A DNA stretch of 64,000 nt from Nitzschia sp. DOCU1 (lineage: Eukaryota; Bacillariophyta; Bacillariophyceae; Bacillariales; Bacillariaceae), in assembly GCA_951394045.1 (NCBI GenBank), contig OX595997.1, positions 1,674,001 through 1,738,000 of the forward strand, given 5' to 3'. Of the stretch, positions 11,464 through 21,507 are shown piece by piece (the first letter of the stretch is position 1; each line of letters opens with the position of its first letter). A program made the position numbers and the translations under genes. The notes under the pieces were generated by a model. The model searched no databases, had not been told where the DNA came from, and worked only from the letters and a program-made list of their open reading frames with translations.

Positions 11464-11839
11464 ACACAAGGATGTGCACCAACACGTTGACTCGCACAAT
11501 TGGATGCACGTCTTGCGCTGTCCGTGCTACTTAGACTGTCAAATATTTTACAATGGCCATAGTATTACCAAGCTTAAAAACATGCAAGGCTAGAGATGAT
11601 GGATGTCTAGATTCTTGAAGAGCAGCACACTAACAATTCAACGGCGTCGGAGTTGCCACATCTCACTATAAAGCCTGCGCATCTACATTGTACTTCTGCT
11701 TGATTGAAAACAGATCATCTAACGGTAGCACAATTCCAAAAACATCATTCAACGTCTGCGCAAGGGATGGAATAGAGTTGCCATTCAGCAGAATTCATGA
11801 GTTTATCACAATCTAGGATTTCATCAATCATTCGCCATC

Positions 11840-12553
11840 ATGTCAAAGAAAGATCAAAGCCCAGCCAAGAAGCCGGCAAAAGAGGCTGATGAAAATGTCA
11901 AGATGCCGGCCAAGAAGCAAACTTTCATCAAATATGCAAGTCCTTCGAAATCTGGGAAACCCCCTCCTTCTCCCAAGAAAAGGACCCCCATGCGCATTGT
12001 TTGCATCATCTTCTCTGCTGTTTTGGAGTTCGAGATCTACATGTACGAAAAGTCGCAAGACGATGATGGCTTTACGCACAACATCAGTCGCTACATACGT
12101 GACGAGTATGGTGACCTTAAGTGTGACGAATTTGACAAGTGTAACTTCACTGCATCCTTGGTGCGTCGTGCGCCATTCTCTAACAACGCCGAGATGAAGA
12201 ACTTGGGCAACAAGTACATGCGCCACATTTTTATTCGTTGGCCAACCGAGGGTGAGTCCACTCCTGAAACGCGTCAGCAAGGAATGGAAGGACTCAAGGC
12301 ATTGATCAATGATCGTCGTTTCCATGCCTTCGTCCCTGATAATATTGTGCTGGAAGACCGCACAGACTATGATGCTACCCCGCCCTTCTCGATGGATCAG
12401 TTCATGCATAATGATGCCATCGATGTAGCTCTCAAACAAGCCATCAACGAATCTGAGTGGACCCGTGACTTTAGAAACAAGTACCCCAACTTGGCCGCTG
12501 TCATTTGGAGGGGAAACTACCCTAGTGACTATGGTAAGAGCCTTGGCTTTTAG
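11840..12553 (+). CDS. Orphan Lys-rich protein next to the helicase
   Basis: Single-exon ORF of 237 residues that I do not recognise. The first 50 residues are rich in Lys, Pro and Ala (PAKKPAKEADENVKMPAKK, then SPKKRTPMR), which suggests a basic nucleic-acid-binding or nuclear-targeting tail. The rest looks globular, with FSAVLEFEIYMYEK, RRAPFSNNAEMKNLG and a C-terminal AVIWRGNYPSDYG. No transmembrane segment or signal peptide is visible. It lies between the helicase and the four-exon orphan gene, which also starts with a Lys/Ala-rich tail, so an accessory role in a mobile element is plausible but not shown. The start ATG is followed closely by a reading frame with normal codon use and a single stop. 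Confidence 0.6.
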   Translation: MSKKDQSPAKKPAKEADENVKMPAKKQTFIKYASPSKSGKPPPSPKKRTPMRIVCIIFSAVLEFEIYMYEKSQDDDGFTHNISRYIRDEYGDLKCDEFDKCNFTASLVRRAPFSNNAEMKNLGNKYMRHIFIRWPTEGESTPETRQQGMEGLKALINDRRFHAFVPDNIVLEDRTDYDATPPFSMDQFMHNDAIDVALKQAINESEWTRDFRNKYPNLAAVIWRGNYPSDYGKSLGF

Positions 12554-12667
12554 ACTCTCACTGAGTACAATTGTGTGAAATGTAAGAATAAAATAAAACC
12601 CAAAAATATATGTAAAGGCGGCTAATTCTGATTATTTATCTCCTATCATATGAAATCCGTGGCTGGT

Positions 12668-12714
12668 CATTCCAATGTGAGCACTCTTGACATAACCACA
12701 TACACCAAATTACG
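12668..12714 (-). pseudogene. Fossil of PIF1 helicase motif VI
   Basis: On the minus strand this segment starts GACCCGTAA and reads RNLVYVVMSRVLTL, against RNWAYVVLSRVRTL in the helicase at 5570-11351. About three quarters of roughly 42 bases match, and similarity breaks sharply at both sides. It overlaps the stop of the four-exon gene in another frame. It is best read as a leftover of a second helicase copy. Confidence 0.6.
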
Positions 12715-15085
12715 GGTCCAACTTCTTTTTCTTGTGCTTCTTGCCCTTTTTGTCCGTCTTGTGCTTTCTTTTATTCTTGTTTCGTTGACTATCATCTTCC
12801 TCTTCCTTTTGTTGTGCAAGGTTGGCGAGGTTTCCAACATCATCTTCCTCTTCGTCCTTATCTCCTGTTCCAATCTCCTCTTCTTCCTGGACTTGGTTTG
12901 CAAACACTTCATTTTCCTCTTCCTCGCCTCCTTTCCCATCAGTCTCCATGAATCTGCTCCGTGCTTTGCTCTCCTTCTCCGCGCTCCCAATTAACTTTTC
13001 CTTAATACGACTAAAAAATGAAACTTGCACTTCTTTCACATCATCATTGTCTTGCGCTTCTCTCTCTGACTCCAACCTGGTCGGAAGGCTACTGTCATCG
13101 TCCACGGTAATAACCTCATCTTCCTTCTCTTCCTTCCCCGTGGCCAATCTGGTACTATAGTTATGGCTCACTTCACAGGCAAGTGTCAGAAGCACATCGT
13201 TTGTAGCATGTACAGCGAATTGGACTTACCTGGTTCGGGATCCTTCGTTGACTTTGCACGCCCACGCCCACCCCCATGCCTGGCATCTGTGAACGTCTCA
13301 TCATCCGTGCTGCTATCCTCCGTGGTGCTACTATCTGTCGAATCGTCTCGCGGACCACCTAGGCATTGAAGGATTTTGAAGTTTTCAGTGATCGCCCTTT
13401 CGAGGTCTCTTGCTTCCTCAACATGACCTTCAGGGAAAACTTTCGTTCCGGGCAACAACATCAACTGAGCCATCGGCTTTGTCAATGCAAGAAGATCCTT
13501 TTGACTCTTCTGCATCTCTTTCACCTTTTGCTCCAAAAACATGATGCGCTCCGCCTGTGTAGGTCCGATATGTCTTCCACCTCCCGTCTTGGCTTTGGAA
13601 AGTTGCACTGGTTTCGGTGCTGGCTTCATTTGCACAGCTTTTGCAGGTTTAATTGTTGACTTGAGTTGCGCTGGTTTCGGTGCTGGCTTCGCTTGCGCAG
13701 CTTTGGGTGTTGGCTTGATTTGCGCAACTGAAACAGGCGCCGGTTTCCTATCCGAACGGCGAAGTTGCCCACCATCAAGCTCCTTCATCCAATTTCTCAC
13801 CGCATTCGAATAACCCAACATATAGCCCATCGTTGGATCGGGCGGCATAATTTTCTTCCACACCCTATAGGCAGACACAACGGCAATTTTTCTCTGATCG
13901 ACTCCATTTGCCTGCAAATTCTGCTCAACCACTTTAATCTGTGGTATGATGAGCTTGTGGATCATCAGGACAGACAACGTCTGTAGGGCCCTGCAATTTC
14001 TCTCCGGAGGAGCAGCGGAAATCCTCCCGGCGTTTGCTGGCGTTTTCTTCGCAAAGAAAATATCTTTCAGCATCGTCTCCTTCGAATGGTCGCACAAGCT
14101 GCACAATCTAGTAAGATCACCCGCAGACTGCAGATTGCCCAGTAGAATCCATCCGAAATGGCGCAGCAAAGTTCTTTCTTGCTTGCTGACTAAATACCTA
14201 AACAATTCGCGACTGTTGCACAATGGGCGGGTTAGAATACATTCCTGTTGCCTGCACATTCTTTCTTCCATTATCACTTACACTTCGGTCTTGACTCCTT
14301 TAGAATTAATATTACACAACGACACATACAGAAGCAACAGCAACGTGCGTGCTCCATGAGAATCCTTGTTTTCATCCAGATCCCCTTCTAAAATAAAATC
14401 ATCCCACCCTCCAGGAAACAATTCTCCATTCAGCTTGTAACCAGATTCAAAAACGCCTTTCATCGATACATCCACGTTCGATAACTGTTCTGCAATCAAA
14501 CCCTGAAGCCCATGGTATATCACCTCGCAAGGTTCACCGTCCTTATTTTCTAGAACAAAGACTTTAGATGTGTTAGTTCCACTTCTGCTTTTTCAATTCC
14601 AACCTTTTCTACTTACTCATCCATATCTTTGCTGCACGAGTCATTTCTTTCGACCCAAACGCTTCCACTTCTTCCTCCGCACCAAGGCAATCCAAACCCC
14701 AGATATTCATTTTCTGCACGCCAGCTAGATTCCCACGTTCATCATCGTTCCAACTCGGAAACTTGGCATAGTCCTGAAAGTCTTGGCTGCGCGCCTGCCT
14801 AATGTCATTGAAAAACATAGGGTACATGTTTGCAGCTCCATGGTCAAAAGCACTCACGCTGAGTTGCGAATTGTAAACTTCAATGGCTTCCGCCAAGAGC
14901 TTTTTTGCGCGTCTTTCGTTCCTATCGATTTCTCCTGCGCCATCCATTGCAGCTGCGCCGGCGTTCATGCTACTACCTCCTCCCTCCCCAATTCCTAACT
15001 CCTTCATTTCAGCAAAGAAATCTTCCGCCACGAACTGTGCCGATGCCTTCTTAGCCACCGTCTTCTTAGCAGTTTGTCGAGACAT
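12710..15085 (-). CDS. Four-exon orphan protein (726 aa), basic and PAKP-rich
   Basis: Exons 15085-14617, 14549-14282, 14212-13230 and 13170-12710 join in frame through introns of 67, 69 and 59 nt (all GTAAGT donors and AG acceptors), giving 726 residues. I do not recognise the family. The N terminus is Lys/Ala-rich (MSRQTAKKTVAKKAS). Exon 3 has a conserved-looking region (RTLLRHFGWILLG, DPTMGYMLGYSNAVRNWMKEL) followed by PAPKPAQ-type repeats. Exon 4 is very acidic, then ends in a Lys run (KKGKKHKKKKLDP), which is probably a nuclear signal. The matching phases at three junctions are strong evidence for one gene rather than four ORFs. Its position beside a Helitron-type helicase and a helicase fossil suggests a passenger or accessory gene of the element, or an unrelated neighbour. 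Confidence 0.65.
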
Positions 15086-15685
15086 TCTTACTTCTTTTTG
15101 CGTAATACGGTCTTGGCTTCCTGTTGTATTCGTGCGCTGAACAATTCACGGTCAAGACACCAGCGCAATTTACCCTGCGCAATCTTCTACCAAGCGTCGT
15201 CGATCGTTGCGCCAGACACCTCTTCGCCATACGCAGAAGACACCCCATCCCATCGCTGGCATGTGCTTTCGCCAACGTCATTCTATTGCGGTTTTTTTAA
15301 TTAGAGAAGGACTTTTTCCGACATTTCTTCCTCTCTTTTCGCCATTGTTCTTATCTACGTTCGTATTGGCATCTTCTTCCGACTCCGATCCCTCCGGCCA
15401 AAGCCGAGCCTACCTACCAAATTTTGTTGTTGTCCGACTTTCCGACCTAGTCAAGGGAGTCGATTATCCGGATGGTACGTAGTACACGCAGAAAAGATCG
15501 TGCCCCACCATCCAACGGCGCAGAAATGGCATCGCTTGCATTTCCACTCATCTTGTCCCAAGAGAAGTAATAGAGGTAAACACACGCAAGTCACCCGAGA
15601 CTCTTACCCTGCAGACGAGACTTGTTGTTGTTATCGTCGTCTAGAAATAGCTAGCTCAAAATACTACTAGAGACGAACCGAGTAG
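15086..15685. other. Divergent intergenic region
   Basis: About 600 bases between the start of the four-exon gene (minus) and the LON-domain gene (plus). It must hold both promoters. No ORF, repeat or clear TATA box is convincing. Confidence 0.4.
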
Positions 15686-17056
15686 ATGGGTGCCATGACG
15701 AAAGGAGCATCCTTTGGTTCGTCAAGAACGGCGGCTCTTGTCTGCTTCTTTTTCGGGTTGTGGACATGTGCCAAAGATTCATTGTATTGTCAAGCCCTTA
15801 GTGCTGCTGCTTTCGTTGCCCATACTATCGATCCATTCCTAGTACAAAGGTCTTTGAAACGGTGCTGCCGTTCTTGTCGCGACGACTGGCAACGATCCAA
15901 TAGCTGCACCATAGCGAGAAGAACGCCCCTGTACTCCTCCCAAACGGACGATAATAATGACGACATTTTGTCTCGCAGAATCCAGCAACTCCAACAAAAA
16001 GAGGCCGAAGAAGCTCGTGCTTTGTCTCGTTCCTTGTCGACTCGAATCGAAGAGCTTCGTCAGTCGGAAGCAATTTGGGAGGATGACTTGACTATTACAG
16101 CAACAACAACCAAAGTGGTGCGATTGCCCGTGCTGTGTTTGGATGCCCTCTTGCCTTTGCAAATATTGGAAGGACGAACCGAAGATTCCAACTTTGGTGT
16201 ATTTTTGCGCCAATTAGGATTGGGGGGATGGTTCGTCATGACATCGTTGGATCCAACGACGCGTAAACTGCGAAGACATGGTTGTTTGACAAAAATCATG
16301 GCTGTCGATGCCTTGAAACTAGCAAATGATGGAATGCAACAACAACAACAACAAGATCGATTGACTTCCATTCCTACAGCGGTAGATTTTCAACTCCGAG
16401 GTTATGCTCGTTGCCGAATTATTGGGGATTTGCAGGGCATGAAACAACGGATGGGTCGGTGGCGTCGAGGATATGATCCTAATGGCGAACAAGCTGTTTT
16501 AGGCTGGGGAGAAGAACGCTTTGTGGATGCCTCTTCGGATCTAATTCTAGATCCAGTGCATGAAGAAACAAGTAGCACGGGTGCTGCTGATGACCTATCC
16601 AACCTAGCATGTTCCGAATGGAACGACTTGCCCGTCTTGGTCCATTTGGAGGCGCTACCCGAAGACGACCATGATGCTACAGAGATTGAAACCAAAGTCC
16701 AACAGTTATCGGCGTTAGTCGACGAATGGTATGCCTTGGCATCCAATACCGACACGTACAACAACATGAATGTGACGGCTGCGACTAGGATACGTCCGGG
16801 TCATCCAGGACTATGGGTCGAACCCGACAAGTTGTTGGCCCGCGTCTTACAACAACTAGGACCGCGACCAAACGAAGCTACAGCCTTTTGCTTTTGGGCA
16901 GCTGCTCTCATCAATCCCTTGCCAGCCCTGGGTGTCTCCTTGGAAATCAGAGGGCGCTTGTTGGAAGCGCCGACAGCTCGACAACGACTACAAGTGTTAG
17001 AGTTGGGATTGCGGCGGTCGATTGACAATCTACGGGGACGGCGGCCACTGGTCTAG
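15686..17056 (+). CDS. Plastid-targeted LON substrate-binding-domain protein
   Basis: Single exon, 456 residues. The N terminus has a hydrophobic stretch (about 15-27) and then QALSAAAFVAH; cleavage before Phe43 would fit the diatom bipartite plastid signal, in which the first residue after the signal peptide is aromatic. Residues 95-130 are a Gln/Glu/Arg-rich probable coiled coil. From about residue 146 the sequence VVRLPVLCLDALLPLQILE resembles the start of the N-terminal domain of Lon proteases, followed by FLRQLGLGGWFVM, GCLTKI and YARCRIIG, which fit the same fold. No AAA ATPase or Lon protease domain follows, so it is a stand-alone LON-domain protein, probably a binding or adaptor protein in the plastid. 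The family call rests on pattern only. Confidence 0.6.
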   Translation: MGAMTKGASFGSSRTAALVCFFFGLWTCAKDSLYCQALSAAAFVAHTIDPFLVQRSLKRCCRSCRDDWQRSNSCTIARRTPLYSSQTDDNNDDILSRRIQQLQQKEAEEARALSRSLSTRIEELRQSEAIWEDDLTITATTTKVVRLPVLCLDALLPLQILEGRTEDSNFGVFLRQLGLGGWFVMTSLDPTTRKLRRHGCLTKIMAVDALKLANDGMQQQQQQDRLTSIPTAVDFQLRGYARCRIIGDLQGMKQRMGRWRRGYDPNGEQAVLGWGEERFVDASSDLILDPVHEETSSTGAADDLSNLACSEWNDLPVLVHLEALPEDDHDATEIETKVQQLSALVDEWYALASNTDTYNNMNVTAATRIRPGHPGLWVEPDKLLARVLQQLGPRPNEATAFCFWAAALINPLPALGVSLEIRGRLLEAPTARQRLQVLELGLRRSIDNLRGRRPLV

Positions 17057-19331
17057 AGGAGCACTGTGAAAGTGGAAAGCTTGGTGAGTGGTGGATAGCA
17101 ACCAAGGACTATTGCGAGACGGTGGATATCTTGAATGCCGTATCGCCCTTTTATCGGGGCCATCCCCGAATGGATACTGGACTGGAACTTAGTTGTCGGA
17201 TTGTTGTACTAATGATCGATTCTTGCCCGACCAGGCAGTTGATGATCACGGATATGGCGGGAACTATGGGGACCCTGACACCCAATCGATTTGAAGTTGA
17301 ACCGCCGACTGTGACGGCTAAGAGCCTTTCCGATACCATTAGTCAGTGGACCAACTTTTCGGTCGGAAAATTGGAAATGGATCGACTGTAATTATTGCGT
17401 CTAGTAGAGACAAGAACGAGTTGTTCGAACAGTGGCCAAGGCGATTCGACGGACTCGAACATGGACAGAGACCCGTAGCAAGCTTTTTTGTTTTGTGGAC
17501 GACAAGAACAGGTTAGCCTTGATTCGTATCGATATGTCGGAATGCAAGGGAAAATCGTTCCTCGACCGTACAAGTCGTCCTTGGGTATAGAAGTTGTTAA
17601 AGCTAGAAAAACGTCTCTAGAAAGTCGATGAATTGTTAACTCTAATTGCGTTGATGACAACTGCCGCACTTTGGCTTGTGCGGCTTCCGCTTTGAGCAAG
17701 AGCCTCTCGTTCTCCCTGGCGCTCGCCAAGACTGCCGCAATAAGCAATATCATTGCTTCGACTTTCGGAAAGTAGATGCTAGCTTCCGTAACACCCGCAT
17801 TCGATGTTTCTAGGACCCGTCCCCAGATCCATGGCACGACACACGAAGTCACTCCCAGCTTGTGAAAATTTCAATCGATGACCCGGACGGATTTTCTGGT
17901 TACGATGGCAACATGTCCCATCTGAGTATTATCAGTGGTCAATTTGACACCCATGGAGAGTGCTCCATCCTTGCCGTCCAAACCGAAAATTTCGAGATAG
18001 TTGTTTAAATGGAGGATCATGTGAGTTTCCCGATTTCTAGTAGTTGACGTAGTCTGCTGGCCTGCCCTGGATCACTGCAGCCGCTAATGACGACGATTCA
18101 TCATTGTAGTCTTGTAGAAATCGCCCCAACATGACATTAATCCCCGGTTTATTGTTGCGTTGCCCCGGAGAAGGACCACCAGCCCAGGTCGAAGTAGAGA
18201 ATAAAGAAGGTTGATCTTCTGTCCGATCGATACCAGGTACTACGTTCGGAGCTAGAATAAGCTTCTCCAAGTTCTCGTGTCTGTCAAGCCTTAAAGTTGG
18301 TCAAAAGAAGGAGCGTCATTTGGATATTACCGGTAGCACCTTGTGCCACTCTTGTCGCCGTCCTCCAAATCATTGCATTTCGATCGCGGTATTGACTCGT
18401 GCATGTCGAACAATTGCGCCGCCCTCCACCAACATAACCGACTGCTCAACTTCCAGAAGACAGCAACGATTTAATTGAACTTCACGGCCCTTCCGAGCTC
18501 TCGACTTTCGTCTGAAAGGATACTTTAACTTCTCCGCCATTTTACACTCACGTCAGTGCGAAAGGATGCATTGGCGGCAAGCGACGTGCCTCGTTATTTG
18601 ACGAATCGTCGAGGACTAACCCAAAATGTGTGGCGGTGCGAGCTTCCACTCATTGCACGAAGCCCAATCAACCGCAGAAAACCAGCGTCAGCGATTCTAT
18701 TTAGGAAAGAGAATCAGAACTTTCGAATCCTTGGCAGCTGTTTTCTAATTAGCACTTGTGCCCAAGTTCTCCCGAAAAAGAGGAAGCCACAACTTCAAGC
18801 AGCCAATAGTTCGTCGTTTGCGCTAGGAGTTAGATGACGCACGCATACGCACTGACTGTTTCCTCGCTACGCATCCATCACGAAGAAGGGGGTGCGCCAT
18901 CTTTTTTCCTTCTGAGTCTCGTGCGTGCCGTGAGAATTGCATACAGCGGAGTAGCATGTTCTCGTTCCCAAGCTAAAGAGTCGGCGACGATCGAGAGAGA
19001 CGTTCCCTCTGAAACAGAATTCAAAGCATGTCTACTACGGTAGTGGCTGGGAGGGTAATAGCACCTATTACTAGAACTACCGGCAAATGGTTAAAGTAAA
19101 GTTTTCTCAAAAAGTAGTCTAGGTAAATGGCCAAAACAGGTAGCTACCAAAAATGGCTTCATAAGCGCGACGAGACAAAAAACTGGTAGTGTTAGCAGCA
19201 AGTGCCAAAATTGACAAGTAAAACTGTGGGAAGATCTTGTCGTCGCGACCAAGAGGTAAAAATTAATGGCCTTGCGAGAAGATAGCCACGTCGATGTGAA
19301 AAATGAGTAAAAAGTCGCTTGGAGACCTCGC
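17057..19331. other. Gene-poor region with possible degenerate coding
   Basis: No intact gene could be supported. On the minus strand 17343-18300 there are consecutive open stretches in differing frames (for example around 18037-18270, and LEIFGLDGKDGALSMGVKL near 17950-18000) separated by stops. They have protein-like composition but no family I recognise. This may be a decayed gene. Confidence 0.3.
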
Positions 19332-19829
19332 TTAGAGGTCCAGGTCAAAGATGCCGGCTTCGTACGCGTCCTGCTCCGCTGGATCCATCGGCGGGAAGGG
19401 GTTGTAAAGTAAAAGGTTTCCGTGAACATCATAGCAGGTCAGCAAGTTGTTATGTTTGTCACATGAAGCCTTCTCTAAGTGCGCCTCGTTTCTTGTACGC
19501 ATGATGTTATGCAAGGAGAGCTCGTTTTCATACTTAAGGTAGCCATCCTGATAGGTCTCTTGCTTGCTGCTGATGCCATGAACCACCCGAGAGAAGAAGA
19601 GGTAGTCCCTATAGTCAGCTTCGGCTTCATCTTGACACATCTGGTGTTCAGAGGCTGTTCGTCTGATTGAGTTCGAAATCGGAATGCTTTGTGATCGGTT
19701 ACCTCGCGCCATAGAGTTGGGTAGAGAGTTGGACTGCTGTTGGATGTAATGTTTTCGGCTCGTCGTCTGCGCTTTAGAGCTCATTCGATATCCACAAGGG
19801 CGAGGGGAGGCTGTAAAGGAAGCGTCCAT
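19332..19829 (-). CDS. Small orphan protein with SQSIPI and FDLDL motifs, paralogue 1
   Basis: 165 residues when started at the ATG at 19829; the longer frame begins at a TTG and is not used. I do not recognise the family. It shares with the ORF at 20899-21507 the block SQSIPISxS..RTASE.Q.C.DE, followed by RDYLFFSRVVHGI, and the same final residues FDLDL. Met/Gln/Asn-rich disordered flanks surround the core. The end LDL resembles short transcriptional-repressor (EAR-like LxLxL) motifs, but only in pattern. No signal peptide, so cytosolic or nuclear. A possible regulator; its function is not known. Confidence 0.6.
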   Translation of the reverse strand: MDASFTASPRPCGYRMSSKAQTTSRKHYIQQQSNSLPNSMARGNRSQSIPISNSIRRTASEHQMCQDEAEADYRDYLFFSRVVHGISSKQETYQDGYLKYENELSLHNIMRTRNEAHLEKASCDKHNNLLTCYDVHGNLLLYNPFPPMDPAEQDAYEAGIFDLDL

Positions 19830-20898
19830 TGTCGGCAGCGATGTAGTTTTGGTGATGCCCAAAGTTTTGTGAGACTTGGAAAGTTTATATTATCTACCGT
19901 TTACTATTTATGAGTTTCCCACGAATGCACGACATGCTCGAGATTCGGATGTCCAATCGATTGATTCCTTCTTCTTCTTTCCGCGCTCGCTTTTCATGCT
20001 CGCGATCGAATGGATGACAAGGCAAGGTGGGATAGGCGGACAGGCGACAGACAGAAAGTTCTTATAAAATCTGCGGAAGGGACGGTTCTCAAATTGGGAT
20101 GGTGGTACGTGCTGGCTCTCTCCTATTGGACGTGCAGTGTGGGAAGTCGGAAAGCGTTGTCACATACCAGGTACCGTATTACACCTTCAACTTTCCAGCA
20201 ATACATAATACAAACTTCCGGTAATGATTTAGTATTTCTCGCGCGTGTGCTCCTGACTTGCTTTGACGTCTAACCCGGTCGTCTGATGCATCATGGCACT
20301 CCATAAGCTAGCTAGCAGGGCTGCGCAACATATACACCAAGAACTAATAGTACCGGTAGTTAGCCACCACCACAAAGGTAGGTTCATTTCGAGGGCAACT
20401 ACCCGTGCTAGGTGGTGTTTGACTCGGAGTCACGACGATGACGATGATCGTTGATAAGTCAGACGACGACGACAAGGTACTCTCCAAGGTCGTAGTAAAG
20501 TTCAGATATAGCGGGTATATTTGTTAATCGGCTGAAGTTCTTAGCCGGTAGCTACGACTTTAGTAGTAGGTTCGTTATACTAGGCTACTTGTATTCCTAC
20601 AGGGAGTACGCGGGGTGCAAATCCCACCATTGTCACCGTTTGCTCCAGACTCTCGTGGAGGAGGCTCACACGCAAGGCACCCCTCTTTGGCCATACTAAC
20701 ATCTGCTTCACTACTTTCCAAGATATCTTAATCAGTAGCGTGGTCACTTTATAGTGTTGCGTTTAAAAAGTAGTCTAAAATTTGCAAAACATGAAAAAGC
20801 TGAGTAGCATAGTAGTAGTAGCATGATAATAGTAGCGGGGTAGTACCGAAACAACAAATTGGCGCGTTGTATTGCCTTGTAGCAGTATAAGTAAATCC
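19830..20898. other. Intergenic region between the two FDLDL paralogues
   Basis: About 1.07 kb with no supported gene. It holds short AC/AG-rich and GACGAC stretches (about 20440-20480). A tRNA-like T-loop at 20615-20640 was examined and rejected. Confidence 0.4.
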
Positions 20899-21507
20899 TC
20901 AAAGATCTAGATCAAATATCATCCCTTGCTCTTCAGCGAGGTTGGCTAGTTCGATAGCGTCGGCTGCAATAGAATGGACATCACGCCTTGTAAGCATGAA
21001 AGGTTGCTGCTGGTACTGGGAGGAGGAGGAAGAAGGATAGCACATTGCAGCGTCAATAGGGATTCCAACTCCCCAGTCATCTTCTTCTGCCGATTCTTGA
21101 ACAGGAGAATTGAAAATTTCCAGAAAATTCCGGGCTGCCTGTTTTTGCGATGCGTCTCGTCGGACTTGCGAGATGTGCGTCAGGCATAGTTGATTTTGCA
21201 TCATGAGATTATGGTCCTTCCCTGACAGCTGGGTTTGTCGAATGCCTGTCACTACTCTTGAGTAAAACAAGATGTCACGCTGTTCCGCGATTTGCTCGTC
21301 TAGGCAAAGCTGTATTTCTGAGGCAGTCCGATGGAAGTGACTGCTCGAAATCGGTATACTTTGGCTTCTCATTTGAGGAAAAACGTTACCGGACTCACGA
21401 CTTTGGCCGTGAAAGCAACTGTCCGTATAGCTTGACGGATCTTTTGTCGCCGCCTGGTTTACGGATATGGAGGAGGAGCGATGGGATTGTGGAAGTCTCA
21501 TGGCCAT
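20899..21507 (-). CDS. Small orphan protein with SQSIPI and FDLDL motifs, paralogue 2
   Basis: 202 residues from an ATG. Core RSQSIPISSSHFHRTASE, then LCLDE and RDILFYSRVVTGI, aligns with the protein at 19332-19829 without large gaps. The C-terminal half is longer, with Ser/Gln runs (SSSSSQYQQQPF) and a helix-like stretch (IAADAIELANLAEEQG) before the shared ending MIFDLDL. Same strand and about 1.1 kb upstream of its paralogue, so a tandem duplication is likely. No catalytic motif, signal peptide or membrane segment is visible. Function is unknown. Confidence 0.65.
   Translation of the reverse strand: MAMRLPQSHRSSSISVNQAATKDPSSYTDSCFHGQSRESGNVFPQMRSQSIPISSSHFHRTASEIQLCLDEQIAEQRDILFYSRVVTGIRQTQLSGKDHNLMMQNQLCLTHISQVRRDASQKQAARNFLEIFNSPVQESAEEDDWGVGIPIDAAMCYPSSSSSQYQQQPFMLTRRDVHSIAADAIELANLAEEQGMIFDLDL

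Noticed and set aside
17122..18270. ORFs at 17122-17391 (+), 17343-17852 (-) and 18037-18270 (-) as separate genes
   Set aside because: Short, mutually inconsistent frames with stops between; at most a decayed gene that I cannot identify.
20600..20660. tRNA-like T-loop (GGGGTGCAAATCCCACC)
   Set aside because: Stem pairing is only three bases, no matching acceptor stem, D-arm or anticodon arm could be drawn on either strand.
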